Part shown: piece after piece, positions 18,250 through 26,241 of the stretch | Position numbering within the stretch: position 1 is the stretch's first letter | Layout: each line of letters opens with the position of its first letter | Assembly (NCBI RefSeq): GCF_040784935.1 | Contig: NZ_CP160680.1 | Span: 2,574,501-2,638,500 of the forward strand | Source: Lewinella sp. LCG006 | GTDB lineage: Bacteria > Bacteroidota > Bacteroidia > Chitinophagales > Saprospiraceae | Reading direction: 5' to 3' | DNA: 64,000 nucleotides | The notes under the pieces: generated by a model | What the model was told of the DNA's origin: nothing | What the model saw: the letters and a program-made list of their open reading frames with translations, nothing else | The model's database searches: none | Translations under genes and position numbers: made by a program

Positions 18250-18516
18250 CTATTTGAGCAAGTCCGTCAAGTAAGGCAGCAAAGCCAGGTGGCGAGCACG
18301 CTTGACTGCAGCAGAAACTTTACGCTGGTATTTTAGAGAATTACCGGTGATACGGCGTGGTAAAATTTTACCCTGCTCGTTAACGAAAGACAGCAGGAAA
18401 TCAGCATCCTTGTAGTCGATATACTTGATACCGTACTTGCGGAAACGACAGTACTTCTGACGCTTGCCACCAATCTTAGGATTGCTTAAAAACTTAATAT
18501 CATCGCGATTAGCCAT
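18250..18516 (-). CDS. rpsR: 30S ribosomal protein S18
   Basis: 88 residues, normal for S18. The core motif [20 protein letters not shown] and [32 protein letters not shown] are diagnostic; S18 binds with S6 on the 30S platform. Middle gene of the operon, with no ssb or priB between rpsF and rpsR. Confidence 0.97.
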   Translation of the reverse strand: MANRDDIKFLSNPKIGGKRQKYCRFRKYGIKYIDYKDADFLLSFVNEQGKILPRRITGNSLKYQRKVSAAVKRARHLALLPYLTDLLK

Positions 18517-18550
18517 AGCTTATCAAGATTTTTTTGTGGACAATAGTGGT

Positions 18551-19030
18551 TTACTCTTCCTCCTGCTTTGCTGCCGCAGGGGCTGGCTTAGAAGCTGGCT
18601 TTTGTGGTGCATTGCCACGACGATCGTTGTTGCGATCGTTACGGTCATTGCGCTCACGGCCTTCCTTCTTCTCTTTAGACTTAGGACGCTTTGCTTTCCC
18701 GATCAAGCCGTTGCGCTTGTCTTCGTTGTACTTGATACCAAACTTGTCCAGTTTGTAAGTAAGGAAACGCATGATGCGCTCATCGCGGCGCAGCGCCAGT
18801 TCCAAATCGTCGATAAGATCGACAGTATCCATTTGGAATTCAATACAGTAGTAAACCCCGCTATTGCGTTTGTTGATCGGGTAAGCTAACGTTCGTAAAC
18901 CCATCTCGTCGATGTGTACGATGTTGGCATTAGCCGTTTTCAACATATCGCTATAGGTCTGAGCCGTCGTTTTGATTTCTTCCCCCGACAGCACTGGGTC
19001 TACGATGAATGTTACTTCGTAATTTCGCAT
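18551..19030 (-). CDS. rpsF: 30S ribosomal protein S6 with charged C-terminal extension
   Basis: 159 residues. The S6 fold occupies about residues 1-105 (MRNYEVTFIVDPVLSGEEI, GLRTLAYPINKRNSGVYYCIEF, RRDERIMRFLTYKLDKFG). Beyond it lies an extension of about 50 residues, first basic (GKAKRPKSKEKKEGRERNDR), then Asn/Arg-rich and ending in Ala/Pro/Lys with QEEE; such disordered tails are common on S6 in Bacteroidota. S6 forms a heterodimer with S18 in the small subunit. First gene of the operon, with a TATCTTTG box upstream. Confidence 0.96.
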   Translation of the reverse strand: MRNYEVTFIVDPVLSGEEIKTTAQTYSDMLKTANANIVHIDEMGLRTLAYPINKRNSGVYYCIEFQMDTVDLIDDLELALRRDERIMRFLTYKLDKFGIKYNEDKRNGLIGKAKRPKSKEKKEGRERNDRNDRNNDRRGNAPQKPASKPAPAAAKQEEE

Positions 19031-19073
19031 AGATCAGACACTAATTAGTGAATAAATTTTTTAAAAGCGGGTG

Positions 19074-19081
19074 CAAAGATA
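19074..19081 (-). promoter_or_regulatory. -7 promoter box TATCTTTG of the ribosomal operon
   Basis: TATCTTTG on the minus strand lies 43 bases before the rpsF start, in an AT-rich divergent region shared with the sigma factor gene. No clear -33 TTG at the usual distance. Confidence 0.5.
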
Positions 19082-19157
19082 GAATTATTATTCAAAAAAA
19101 AGTAAAAACTTTAAAGTAATTCCTCTATTTGCACGTCTCCATAGAAAAAGAATTATT

Positions 19158-19724
19158 TTGCTAACTCATTCTATGCCAGTACCGAGAGATAATAACATAA
19201 CCGTAACTATCCGCAATTACGGTGACAGGTTGTTCCGTTTTATTCGTGGACGGGTCTCTTCGGATGCCGATGCGGAGGACGTTTTGCAGGATGTTTGGTA
19301 CCAACTCAGTCGGATTGTCGATCTGAGCAGTATTGAAAATATCAACGCCTGGCTGCACCGGGTAGCGCGCAACCGCCTGACGGATCGTTACCGTAAAAAG
19401 GAGCCAGCAGCGTTGGAAGACTTGGGCTACAACGACGAAGAAAATGAGTTTTTCCTGGAAGACTGGCTTCCCGCTTCGGATGATGGCCCGGAAGAAGCTT
19501 ATTTTCGCCAGCTAGTTTGGGAAACGCTTTATGATGCGCTAGATGAATTGCCCGCTAACCAAAGAGATGTATTTGTGTGGAATGAACTAGAAGACGAAAC
19601 CTTTCAATCCATCGCTGATCGTACGGGGATCAATATAAAAACGCTCATTTCCCGTAAGGGCTACGCCGTCAAATATCTGCGCCAACGCCTGGCCGATCTT
19701 TACGACGAACTCCTTAATTATTAA
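19158..19724 (+). CDS. ECF-type RNA polymerase sigma factor
   Basis: 188 residues (ATG at 19158, or 19173 giving MPVPRDNN). Region 2 is DRLFRFIRGRVSSDADAEDVLQDVWYQL, with the DAEDVLQDVW core-binding and -10 recognition helix; region 4 is ALDELPANQRDVFVWNELED followed by TFQSIADRTGINIKTLISRK, the -35 recognition helix-turn-helix. There is no region 3, as expected of ECF sigma factors. The next gene, 22 bases downstream, is a small membrane protein, which could be a regulatory partner, although it has no recognisable anti-sigma domain. Confidence 0.92.
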   Translation: MLTHSMPVPRDNNITVTIRNYGDRLFRFIRGRVSSDADAEDVLQDVWYQLSRIVDLSSIENINAWLHRVARNRLTDRYRKKEPAALEDLGYNDEENEFFLEDWLPASDDGPEEAYFRQLVWETLYDALDELPANQRDVFVWNELEDETFQSIADRTGINIKTLISRKGYAVKYLRQRLADLYDELLNY

Positions 19725-19746
19725 CCTCGCAAGAATTTTACGAGCT

Positions 19747-20094
19747 ATGCACCGTCAACATAAATATCGCAAACGCTGGTCGCCTTTTATATTTGTTCCT
19801 TTGGCCGTGGCTGTCATCGCTCTCCTGGCTGGCGTGGTGATGCTACTGTGGAATGCCACCATCAGCCCCCTCTTTGACTTGCCAGAGATCAAGTTTTGGC
19901 AAGCACTGGCCCTTTTTGCCTTATGTCGCTTGCTCTTTGGACGCCTGGGCTCACCGCCGGCCTATCGCCAGCACCAAGGTGGAAAAGGCCGAGCCGCCTG
20001 GAAAGAAAAATGGGGTAACATGAGCGAGGAAGAACGGGCCGCCTTTAAAGCCCGCTGGAAAGAGCGGTGTGGGAAGAGAGAGGAGGGCAATTGA
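19747..20094 (+). CDS. Small two-helix membrane protein in operon with the sigma factor
   Basis: 115 residues. Two membrane helices (about residues 13-36, FIFVPLAVAVIALLAGVVMLL, and 48-62, FWQALALFALCRLLFG), then a basic, helical C-terminal tail (GRAAWKEKWGNMSEEERAAFKARW) that should be cytoplasmic. The tail resembles the charged tail of heavy-metal resistance / periplasmic repressor-like proteins only in composition. Position directly after the ECF sigma gene suggests a role in sensing or sigma control, but this is inference from context. Confidence 0.75.
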   Translation: MHRQHKYRKRWSPFIFVPLAVAVIALLAGVVMLLWNATISPLFDLPEIKFWQALALFALCRLLFGRLGSPPAYRQHQGGKGRAAWKEKWGNMSEEERAAFKARWKERCGKREEGN

Positions 20095-20123
20095 AAACGG
20101 TCACGGATACAAAAAAGTCAAGC

Positions 20124-21137
20124 CTAAAACTCAATCACCGTTTTCCCAATCGTTTTTCCTGACTCCTGCATTTGGTGTGCTTTTTTGAGTTGCTCCACCG
20201 TAAAGCTTTTCAGGGTAGTCGTCAAAGTTGTTTTTAAGGTGCCATCATCCAACAATCGGCTTATTTCGTTTAGAATTTCGTGCTGCCGGGCGATATCCTC
20301 CGTCGTAAACATTGAGCGGGTGTACATGAATTCCAAGGAAAAGGAGATACTTTTGTTTTTGAGCAAATTCAGGTTCAGTGGCTTGCTGCTGCCGGTAATC
20401 GAAACAATGTGCCCCTGTGGTTTGGTAACTTCCACTGCGGTTTCCCAGTACGCTCCTAAATCCACAAAATCAAGAACGTAGTCTACCTCCTGGTGGCCTA
20501 TTTTTGCCAATTCTGCTTGTAGGTCGTAGTGATTTACCACGAAATCGGCTCCCAATGCCGTACACCAGTCGGCAGATTCAGGTCGTGATGCGGTAGCGAT
20601 GACGGTCAGCCCTGCTACTTTTTTGGCAATTTGTATGGCAATCGAGCCCACCCCACCAGCACCGGCGAGGATCAAGATTGTTTTCCCTTTATCCGTTTCT
20701 GGATTAATTTTGATCCGATCAAAAAGTGACTCCCAGGCCGTCAACCCCGTGAGTGGAATTGCTGCTGCTTCTGCGATAGTCAGGTGCTTGGGTTTGAAGC
20801 CTACGATGCGTTCATCAACCACCTGGTATTCGGCATTGCTACCACTACGGGTAAGGTCTCCGGCGTAGTATACTTCGTCGCCTACTTTGAAGCGGGACGT
20901 TTTTTCGCCTACTGCTTCTACTGTTCCTACGGCATCCCAGCCAATGATTTTGGGCGTATCAAGCGTGATGTCCTTAGCTGCATTTTGCCGGATTTTAAAA
21001 TCGACGGGATTCACCGAAATAGCCGCTATTTTTACTAAAATATCATAACCTGTGGCCGTAGGTTTCTCTGCTTCAAATTCAATAAAACTTTGCTCGGCAG
21101 TGATGGGTAAAGACTGTTTGAATCCTATGGCTTTCAT
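20124..21137 (-). CDS. Zinc-type alcohol dehydrogenase-like quinone oxidoreductase (MDR family)
   Basis: 337 residues from the ATG at 21137 (MKAIGFKQSLPITAEQSF). A GroES-like domain (VKIAAISVNPVDFKIRQ, GWDAVGTVEAVGEKTSRFKVGDEVYYAG) precedes the Rossmann domain with the NADPH motif ILAGAGGVGSIAIQIAKKV. No structural-zinc Cys cluster is present, so it belongs to the zinc-free quinone/enone reductase side of the MDR superfamily. The substrate is unknown. The start is favoured over one 39 bases upstream because a TATCTTTG box overlaps that upstream start. Confidence 0.9.
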   Translation of the reverse strand: MKAIGFKQSLPITAEQSFIEFEAEKPTATGYDILVKIAAISVNPVDFKIRQNAAKDITLDTPKIIGWDAVGTVEAVGEKTSRFKVGDEVYYAGDLTRSGSNAEYQVVDERIVGFKPKHLTIAEAAAIPLTGLTAWESLFDRIKINPETDKGKTILILAGAGGVGSIAIQIAKKVAGLTVIATASRPESADWCTALGADFVVNHYDLQAELAKIGHQEVDYVLDFVDLGAYWETAVEVTKPQGHIVSITGSSKPLNLNLLKNKSISFSLEFMYTRSMFTTEDIARQHEILNEISRLLDDGTLKTTLTTTLKSFTVEQLKKAHQMQESGKTIGKTVIEF

Positions 21138-21173
21138 CGTGCTATTTTCTTGGCAAGAACTTTTTTCAAAGTA

Positions 21174-21181
21174 CAAAGATA
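21174..21181 (-). promoter_or_regulatory. -7 promoter box TATCTTTG
   Basis: TATCTTTG on the minus strand, 36 bases before the ATG at 21137 of the MDR reductase gene. It decides the choice of start for that gene. No matching -33 element found. Confidence 0.5.
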
Positions 21182-21351
21182 CGCTCCTTACCGCAAAAAG
21201 ATTTTTTTGAAATTATTTCATCCTCTTTTAAAGTAATCCTGTCTCTTATCCGTCTACCTAAATGAAAGCGCTACGGTACAATGCCATAGCCTAACATTCT
21301 TAACCCGACGAACGACTGGTAAACTCTGGTCTTCAAAAAAATCTAATCATC

Positions 21352-21630
21352 ATGCGTATCCTATTCGGAGCTCTGTCCTTTGTGGCAGGGGTGGTACTGC
21401 TTTTTCTTTTCGCAAAGCTTTTGATCGCTGGGCTTCTTTTTGCCCTCGGTCTGGCAGCCTTTGCCTTTTTCGTGCACAAGTTGCGGCTGGCGCGCTACGG
21501 CTACTCAAGGTCAGACTACTTCGGTAGTTTCTCTGACAACCATCAAGCCTATCGCTATCCCGCGGTGCACACCCAAGCTGGATGGCAGGACAACGGGTCA
21601 TTCCGTTTTCAGACCATCACTGTTCAGTAA
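21352..21630 (+). CDS. Small membrane protein of unknown function
   Basis: 92 residues. Two hydrophobic helices run almost together (about residues 3-22 and 25-42, LFGALSFVAGVVLLFLFA and LLIAGLLFALGLAAFAFFV), then a polar aromatic tail (YGYSRSDYFGSFSDNHQAYRYP) of about 48 residues. No family recognised. It precedes the small heat-shock gene by 153 bases and may share stress regulation, but there is no direct evidence. Confidence 0.65.
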   Translation: MRILFGALSFVAGVVLLFLFAKLLIAGLLFALGLAAFAFFVHKLRLARYGYSRSDYFGSFSDNHQAYRYPAVHTQAGWQDNGSFRFQTITVQ

Positions 21631-21783
21631 ATGGTATCAGGTACTGGGTACGGGATACTTGGATGGAGCTCAGTAAAAGCGAGTCTTCCTTCCTTAACCT
21701 AACTCCTTCGTACAGGAAAGGTGGATTTAACCATCGATCGTTTGCCGTTACATTCAATCAAAATTAAACAACAACAACAAATT

Positions 21784-22182
21784 ATGTGTAAAGGAATGAA
21801 ATATCATCAGGGGCATTATGGCCGTCATCATCAAGGGCACGGGCGCGGCCCAATGCAGCGTCAGGGCGCACAAGTGAACATCCAGGAAATGGACGACCGC
21901 TACGAAATCTATCTCATTGCGGCTGGTCGTAAACGGGAAGATTTCCGGATGGAAATCGCCGACGATTTGCTCACCATCCACGTAGCTGCTCCAGCCCACG
22001 AAGCCGAAGGGCAGTGGCAACGGCGCGAGTTTCGTTTCCGGGCTTTTGAGCGCAGCTTCCAGCTGAGTGATAAAATCAATCAGGAGGACATTCGCGCCAC
22101 GTATGAAGGAGGCATCCTCACCGTCACCTTGCCCAAGCACCCCGATCGGGTGACGCAGCGGCGGGAAGTGGAGGTAGAGTAA
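21784..22182 (+). CDS. Small heat-shock protein (Hsp20 / alpha-crystallin family)
   Basis: 132 residues from the ATG at 21784. The N-terminal arm is unusually rich in His, Gly and Gln (KYHQGHYGRHHQGHGRGPM). The alpha-crystallin domain runs from about residue 35 to the end: IQEMDDRYEIYLIAAGRKRE, RMEIADDLLTIHV, REFRFRAFERSFQLSDKIN and the conserved ATYEGGILTVTLPK. This ATP-independent holdase oligomerises and protects unfolding proteins. The typical C-terminal IXI motif is replaced by VEVE, which may weaken oligomer contacts. The His-rich arm might bind metal; that is speculation. Two hairpins follow the gene. Confidence 0.9.
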   Translation: MCKGMKYHQGHYGRHHQGHGRGPMQRQGAQVNIQEMDDRYEIYLIAAGRKREDFRMEIADDLLTIHVAAPAHEAEGQWQRREFRFRAFERSFQLSDKINQEDIRATYEGGILTVTLPKHPDRVTQRREVEVE

Positions 22183-22192
22183 GGTGCGTTGT

Positions 22193-22220
22193 CTAGGTCG
22201 AATTCAAAAATTTGACCTAG
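22193..22220. repeat. Short hairpin after the hsp20 gene
   Basis: CTAGGTCGAATT (22193-22204) pairs with AATTTGACCTAG (22209-22220), 12 pairs including one wobble with a 4-base loop, beginning 10 bases after the hsp20 stop codon. There is no T-run, so it may stabilise the mRNA end rather than terminate. Confidence 0.5.
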
Positions 22221-22232
22221 TGAAAAGGTTTT

Positions 22233-22308
22233 AACCATATAAGAAGTATAAGGTCATTTGAGTGTTTAAAAGAGCGCTTACGATGTCCTTATCACCTCTT
22301 ATATGGTT
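22233..22308. terminator. Long-loop inverted repeat, probable terminator
   Basis: AACCATATAAGA (22233-22244) and TCTTATATGGTT (22297-22308) are perfect complements; ATAAGG (22248-22253) and CCTTAT (22287-22292) extend the stem after a small internal bulge. The right arm is followed by TTCTTTTTT. It probably ends the hsp20 transcript; the 33-base loop is longer than usual for a terminator. Confidence 0.55.
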
Positions 22309-22429
22309 TTCTTTTTTATGAAGATCGCTTACAGCCCCTGAAAAACGCGGTAAAAAACAAAATGAGTACCTTGCCAACTAGAGCAGTGCCACTGTTGTTG
22401 AAGCACTATAAATTAGATATACTACACCA

Positions 22430-23428
22430 ATGATCAATAAGCAACTTATTCTACGCGAACGCCCTGTGGGCATGCCGACCAAAGACACCTGGAGCCTGGA
22501 CGAAACGGCGGTACCCGAACCCGCTGATGGGCAACTGGTGGTACGTCACCATTATATATCGTTGGACCCAGCGATGCGCGGCTGGATGAATGATGCCCGT
22601 TCTTACATTCCGCCAGTACAGTTGGGCGAAGTGATGCGTGCGGGCTCTATTGGCGAAGTGGTGGCCAGTAAGCACCCTAAATTTGCCGTAGGAGATATCA
22701 TCACGGGTTGGGGTGGTGTGCAGGAATACTGCCTGACCAATGGTGATAACTGGTACAAGGTAGACACCCGCCTGGCACCCATGCCTACCTACATCGGCAC
22801 CCTGGGAATGCCTGGAATGACGGCTTACTTTGGTATTCTGGAAGTAGGCAAGATCAAAGAAGGAGACATCGTGCTCGTGTCTGGTGCTGCTGGTGCAGTG
22901 GGGAGTGTGGTCGGGCAAATAGCCAAGATCAAAGGTTGTACAGTAGTAGGTATTGCCGGTGGTCCGGAAAAATGCAAGTACCTGACCGAAACCCTCGGCT
23001 TTGATAGCGCACTGGACTACAAGGTCGAAGGTTTTCCCCGAGCCCTGAAAGAAGCTTGCCCTAAAGGGATTGATGTGTATTTTGATAATGTAGGGGGCGA
23101 AATTCTGGATCTAGCCCTGGCTCGCTTGCGCCGCAACGCAAGGGTGGTGATTTGCGGAGCAATCTCTCAGTACAATAACAAAGAAGCGGTAAAAGGCCCT
23201 AGTAATTACCTTTCGCTATTGGTGAATCGCGCTACGATGCAAGGTATGGTAGTGATGGATTACGCCAAAGACTACGGCCGCGCCGCCCAGGAAATGGGCC
23301 AATGGATGGCGGCTGGTAAACTCCATTCCCGCGAAGACATCTACGAAGGGATCGAAAACTTCTATGAGACCTTTCAGCGCTTGTTTTCAGGCGAAAAATT
23401 GGGAAAATTGGTATTGAAGGTGATTTAG
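22430..23428 (+). CDS. NADP-dependent oxidoreductase, CurA-like (MDR family)
   Basis: 332 residues, matching the leukotriene B4 dehydrogenase / CurA branch of zinc-free medium-chain reductases. The N-terminus LILRERPVGMPTKDTWSLDE and HYISLDPAMRGWMNDARSYIPP are diagnostic. The nucleotide motif is VSGAAGAVGSVVGQIAKI, and VYFDNVGGEILDLAL and GAISQYNN follow. Family members reduce alpha,beta-unsaturated ketones and aldehydes with NADPH, a role in detoxifying reactive carbonyls. The gene stands alone between hairpins and a non-coding gap. Confidence 0.93.
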   Translation: MINKQLILRERPVGMPTKDTWSLDETAVPEPADGQLVVRHHYISLDPAMRGWMNDARSYIPPVQLGEVMRAGSIGEVVASKHPKFAVGDIITGWGGVQEYCLTNGDNWYKVDTRLAPMPTYIGTLGMPGMTAYFGILEVGKIKEGDIVLVSGAAGAVGSVVGQIAKIKGCTVVGIAGGPEKCKYLTETLGFDSALDYKVEGFPRALKEACPKGIDVYFDNVGGEILDLALARLRRNARVVICGAISQYNNKEAVKGPSNYLSLLVNRATMQGMVVMDYAKDYGRAAQEMGQWMAAGKLHSREDIYEGIENFYETFQRLFSGEKLGKLVLKVI

Positions 23429-23782
23429 GAGCTGGCCTTACGGAATTTGATGACCAATGGTGTACGCTTCCCCAAAAGCGCAAATACGATTAGCGAGAAG
23501 TTTTCAACGCTATCCTATGGGGATAAGAAGGGGAGGTGTATCATAATACCAGCCAATTTAAGCTTTTTTCGGTATGCCTGCACCACATTTGCTTCTGGTC
23601 AAGCACCGGCTGCGCAGGTCGAACACTATACCTCCTTCATTTGGTCGCGCTATCAAATGCATAGAGACGGTCCATCTCAAGTTTACAACCAACCATCAAA
23701 CTGACCCAGCAGAACAAGTCTAGTGACAAAAAAACTTACTTCCGTCAAAATCTTCGCGTACTTTTAGACAAAAATCAAGCAT
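23429..23782. other. Intergenic stretch without a supported gene
   Basis: 354 bases between the CurA-like gene and the MtfA-like gene. One open frame of 85 codons (23447-23704, plus strand) exists but its product has no hydrophobic, domain or composition signal of a real protein. I see no strong terminator, promoter box, RNA gene or repeat here. Confidence 0.5.
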
Positions 23783-24592
23783 ATGCCCGCTTTTAGATTG
23801 GCCATACCTTTTATTTTGCTGCTGGGATTAGGCATTTACCTTACCATCGAGGTAGATACCAGTTGGTCTTTGCTAATGATGGCCATGGTGGTCATATTGG
23901 TATCGTTCTATGTGCTTTCACCTCAGATCAACTGGTGGTGGTGGCAGCGTAGCCCACCAGACTTACCTGCCGAGATGGCGCAGTTTTTGGCAGCAAAGTC
24001 CCCCTTTTACCAGCAGTTGACGGAAGCAGAACAGCGGGAGTTTCGGCGGCGCGTATTTCTCTTCAATGAGGGCACCAACTATATGCCGCAGGTATTGGAG
24101 AGCATCCCGCTAGATATCAAGGTCATCATTGCGAGCGTGCCGGTGACCATGACTTTTCGTCATCAGGAGTTTTTGTTTCCTCACTTTGAAAACATCATCA
24201 TTTATCCGCATCCTTTTCCTTCGCCTCAGTACCAGGAGCATTTTCACAGTTCGGAAATCTACGAGCCGGATGGCGTAATCATGTTCTGCCTGGAACACGT
24301 ACTGCGGGGTTTCGTTGATGTTAAACAGTACCTCAACCCAGCTTGGTACGAGTATGCGCGAATTTTTCAGCTTACTTACCCGGCTTATGATTATGGCGAT
24401 TGGTCGTCGGTAAGCTGGGAACATCTGCAACGCATCAGTGGTTTCACTCATGAAGCACTGGTGCGATGGATTGGTCTTCCTGAACTGGACTTGGTGGCCA
24501 TGGGTATCGCCTTTTACTTCCTTTTCCCTCAGCGTTTTAAGGAAGAGTTGCCAGAACTGGAGAATACACTTAACTTGGTTTTCAAGAGCTAA
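23783..24592 (+). CDS. MtfA-like peptidase-fold protein lacking HExxH
   Basis: 269 residues. Two membrane helices at the N-terminus (about residues 5-21 and 27-45) are followed by an MtfA (Mlc titration factor A) type domain: LTEAEQREFRRRVFLFNEGTN, IPLDIKVIIASVPVTMTFRH and FENIIIYPHPFPSPQYQ closely follow MtfA. In MtfA the next segment carries the zinc motif HEFAH; here it reads GVIMFCLEHVLRGFVD, with no HExxH. The protein is therefore probably a non-catalytic, membrane-tethered relative. It lies 49 bases before an M48 protease gene and may be cotranscribed with it. Confidence 0.75.
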   Translation: MPAFRLAIPFILLLGLGIYLTIEVDTSWSLLMMAMVVILVSFYVLSPQINWWWWQRSPPDLPAEMAQFLAAKSPFYQQLTEAEQREFRRRVFLFNEGTNYMPQVLESIPLDIKVIIASVPVTMTFRHQEFLFPHFENIIIYPHPFPSPQYQEHFHSSEIYEPDGVIMFCLEHVLRGFVDVKQYLNPAWYEYARIFQLTYPAYDYGDWSSVSWEHLQRISGFTHEALVRWIGLPELDLVAMGIAFYFLFPQRFKEELPELENTLNLVFKS

Positions 24593-24641
24593 ATATTTAA
24601 CAACAAGGAACCCTTACCTGTACTAAAAAATACTATTAACC

Positions 24642-26141
24642 ATGATCCACCTCCGTATACCTTATCGCAGCTTGCTACTCACCGTTTTAGTGCTACTGCT
24701 TTCCTTTTCCTGGGACAGTTGTGCACGCAACCCGGTGACCGGTAAGAACCAACTTATGCTGATGTCTGCCGGGCAAGAGCAGGCCATGGGCGACCAGAGT
24801 GATCCGGCCATCGTGGCGCAGTTTGGTTTGTACCAAAACGACGAAATGCAGCAATTTCTCAACAGCAAGGGGCAGGAGATGGCTGCTGTTTCTCACCGTG
24901 CCGACCTCAAGTTTGATTTCAAGTTGCTAGACTCTCCGGTCGTCAACGCCTTTGCTTTGCCAGGAGGCTATGTCTATTTTACGCGTGGTATTATGGCGCA
25001 TTTCAACAACGAAGCGCAGTTTGCTGGGGTACTAGGCCACGAGATCGGTCACGTTACCGCCCGTCACTCGGCCCGTCAATACAGTCGTACCATACTGGCG
25101 CAGGTGGGTCTCATTGCGGGGATGATCCTCTCGCCAGAATTTGCACAATTTGGCAACGAAGCCAGTCAGGCCATGCAGCTCATGCTCCTCAAATACGGCC
25201 GTGATGCCGAAAGTGAATCCGATAAACTAGGTGTAGAATATTCATCGGAAATCGGCTACGATGCCCACGAGATGGCCGGTTTCTTCGCTACACTCGATCG
25301 CCTAAGCGGTGGCCCGGAAGGGCGCCTGCCTACGTTTTTGTCTACGCACCCCGATCCTTCCGATCGCAATGTAAAAGTAGGACAACTGGCCGACCAATGG
25401 CAACGCAAAAACAACGGTGGCCCCTATGAAGTAGGTCGCGATACTTATCTACGCATGATCGACGGACTCATGTACGGCGAAGATCCTCGCCAGGGATTTG
25501 TAGAGAACAGTAACTTCTATCACCCTGATTTAAAATTCCAGTACGCGATCCCTAGTGGCTGGCAGACCGCCAATACGCCGCAACAAGTACAGATGGCGCC
25601 CGAAGATGGCAAAGCGGTGATGATACTCCAATTGGGGCAGGGGACTTCGCTGGAAGCTGCCGCACAAGCAACAGCTGAAAAATACCAACTGCGCACCACG
25701 GGCAGTCAGCGCCGTACCGTCAACGGCCTTTCCGCACTCGAAGTGTACGCCGATCTCGTGCAGGAAGGACAAGACGCCAATGGCCAACCCGCACAGCAGG
25801 TACTCAAGACCCTCTCGTACTACATCCAGTACGGCGAGCTGATCTACCATTTTCTGGGACTGTCTACCGAGCAGGATTTTGCCTCCTATCGGGGTAGAAT
25901 GCTGACCACAATGACCAGCTTCAATACCCTCAACGACCCTGATAAACTAAACCGTCAGGCTGAGCGGATCAAAATTGAAACCCTTCCCCGCGACATGACC
26001 TTGCGGGAGGCCTTCTCCAATTATCGCCAACCTAGCGACAGAATGGAGGAATTGGCCATCCTGAACGGCATGGAGCTGACCGTACGTCTCAAGAAAGGTA
26101 CCCTCATCAAGACGGTTACTACGCCTAGTGGAGGTCAGTAA
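24642..26141 (+). CDS. M48 family zinc metalloprotease (BepA/YcaL-like), secreted
   Basis: 499 residues. A hydrophobic N-terminal signal (residues 10-22) ends near WDSCARNP; the Cys could carry lipid but the lipobox is poor. The M48 domain starts with NPVTGKNQLMLMS and ALPGGYVYFTRGIM, with the active site H133-E-I-G-H137 and a third zinc ligand near E190 (ESESDKLGVEY). FFATLDRLSGG and FLSTHPDPSDRN are also family marks. Residues after about 285 form a second domain of unknown role (FQYAIPSGWQTANTP). Such proteases degrade misfolded outer-membrane proteins in the periplasm. Confidence 0.92.
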   Translation: MIHLRIPYRSLLLTVLVLLLSFSWDSCARNPVTGKNQLMLMSAGQEQAMGDQSDPAIVAQFGLYQNDEMQQFLNSKGQEMAAVSHRADLKFDFKLLDSPVVNAFALPGGYVYFTRGIMAHFNNEAQFAGVLGHEIGHVTARHSARQYSRTILAQVGLIAGMILSPEFAQFGNEASQAMQLMLLKYGRDAESESDKLGVEYSSEIGYDAHEMAGFFATLDRLSGGPEGRLPTFLSTHPDPSDRNVKVGQLADQWQRKNNGGPYEVGRDTYLRMIDGLMYGEDPRQGFVENSNFYHPDLKFQYAIPSGWQTANTPQQVQMAPEDGKAVMILQLGQGTSLEAAAQATAEKYQLRTTGSQRRTVNGLSALEVYADLVQEGQDANGQPAQQVLKTLSYYIQYGELIYHFLGLSTEQDFASYRGRMLTTMTSFNTLNDPDKLNRQAERIKIETLPRDMTLREAFSNYRQPSDRMEELAILNGMELTVRLKKGTLIKTVTTPSGGQ

Positions 26142-26241
26142 GGAGGGTGGTGCTGTTGCTTGCCGAATCAAAACAGCAGCACCATTCCCCAAAAACTACT
26201 ATCTTCATCCCTTCAGACTTGTCTTTTAACCAAAGTAACCT

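Noticed and set aside
23447-23704. 85-codon plus-strand frame after the CurA-like gene
   Set aside because: No signal, domain, promoter box or composition support.
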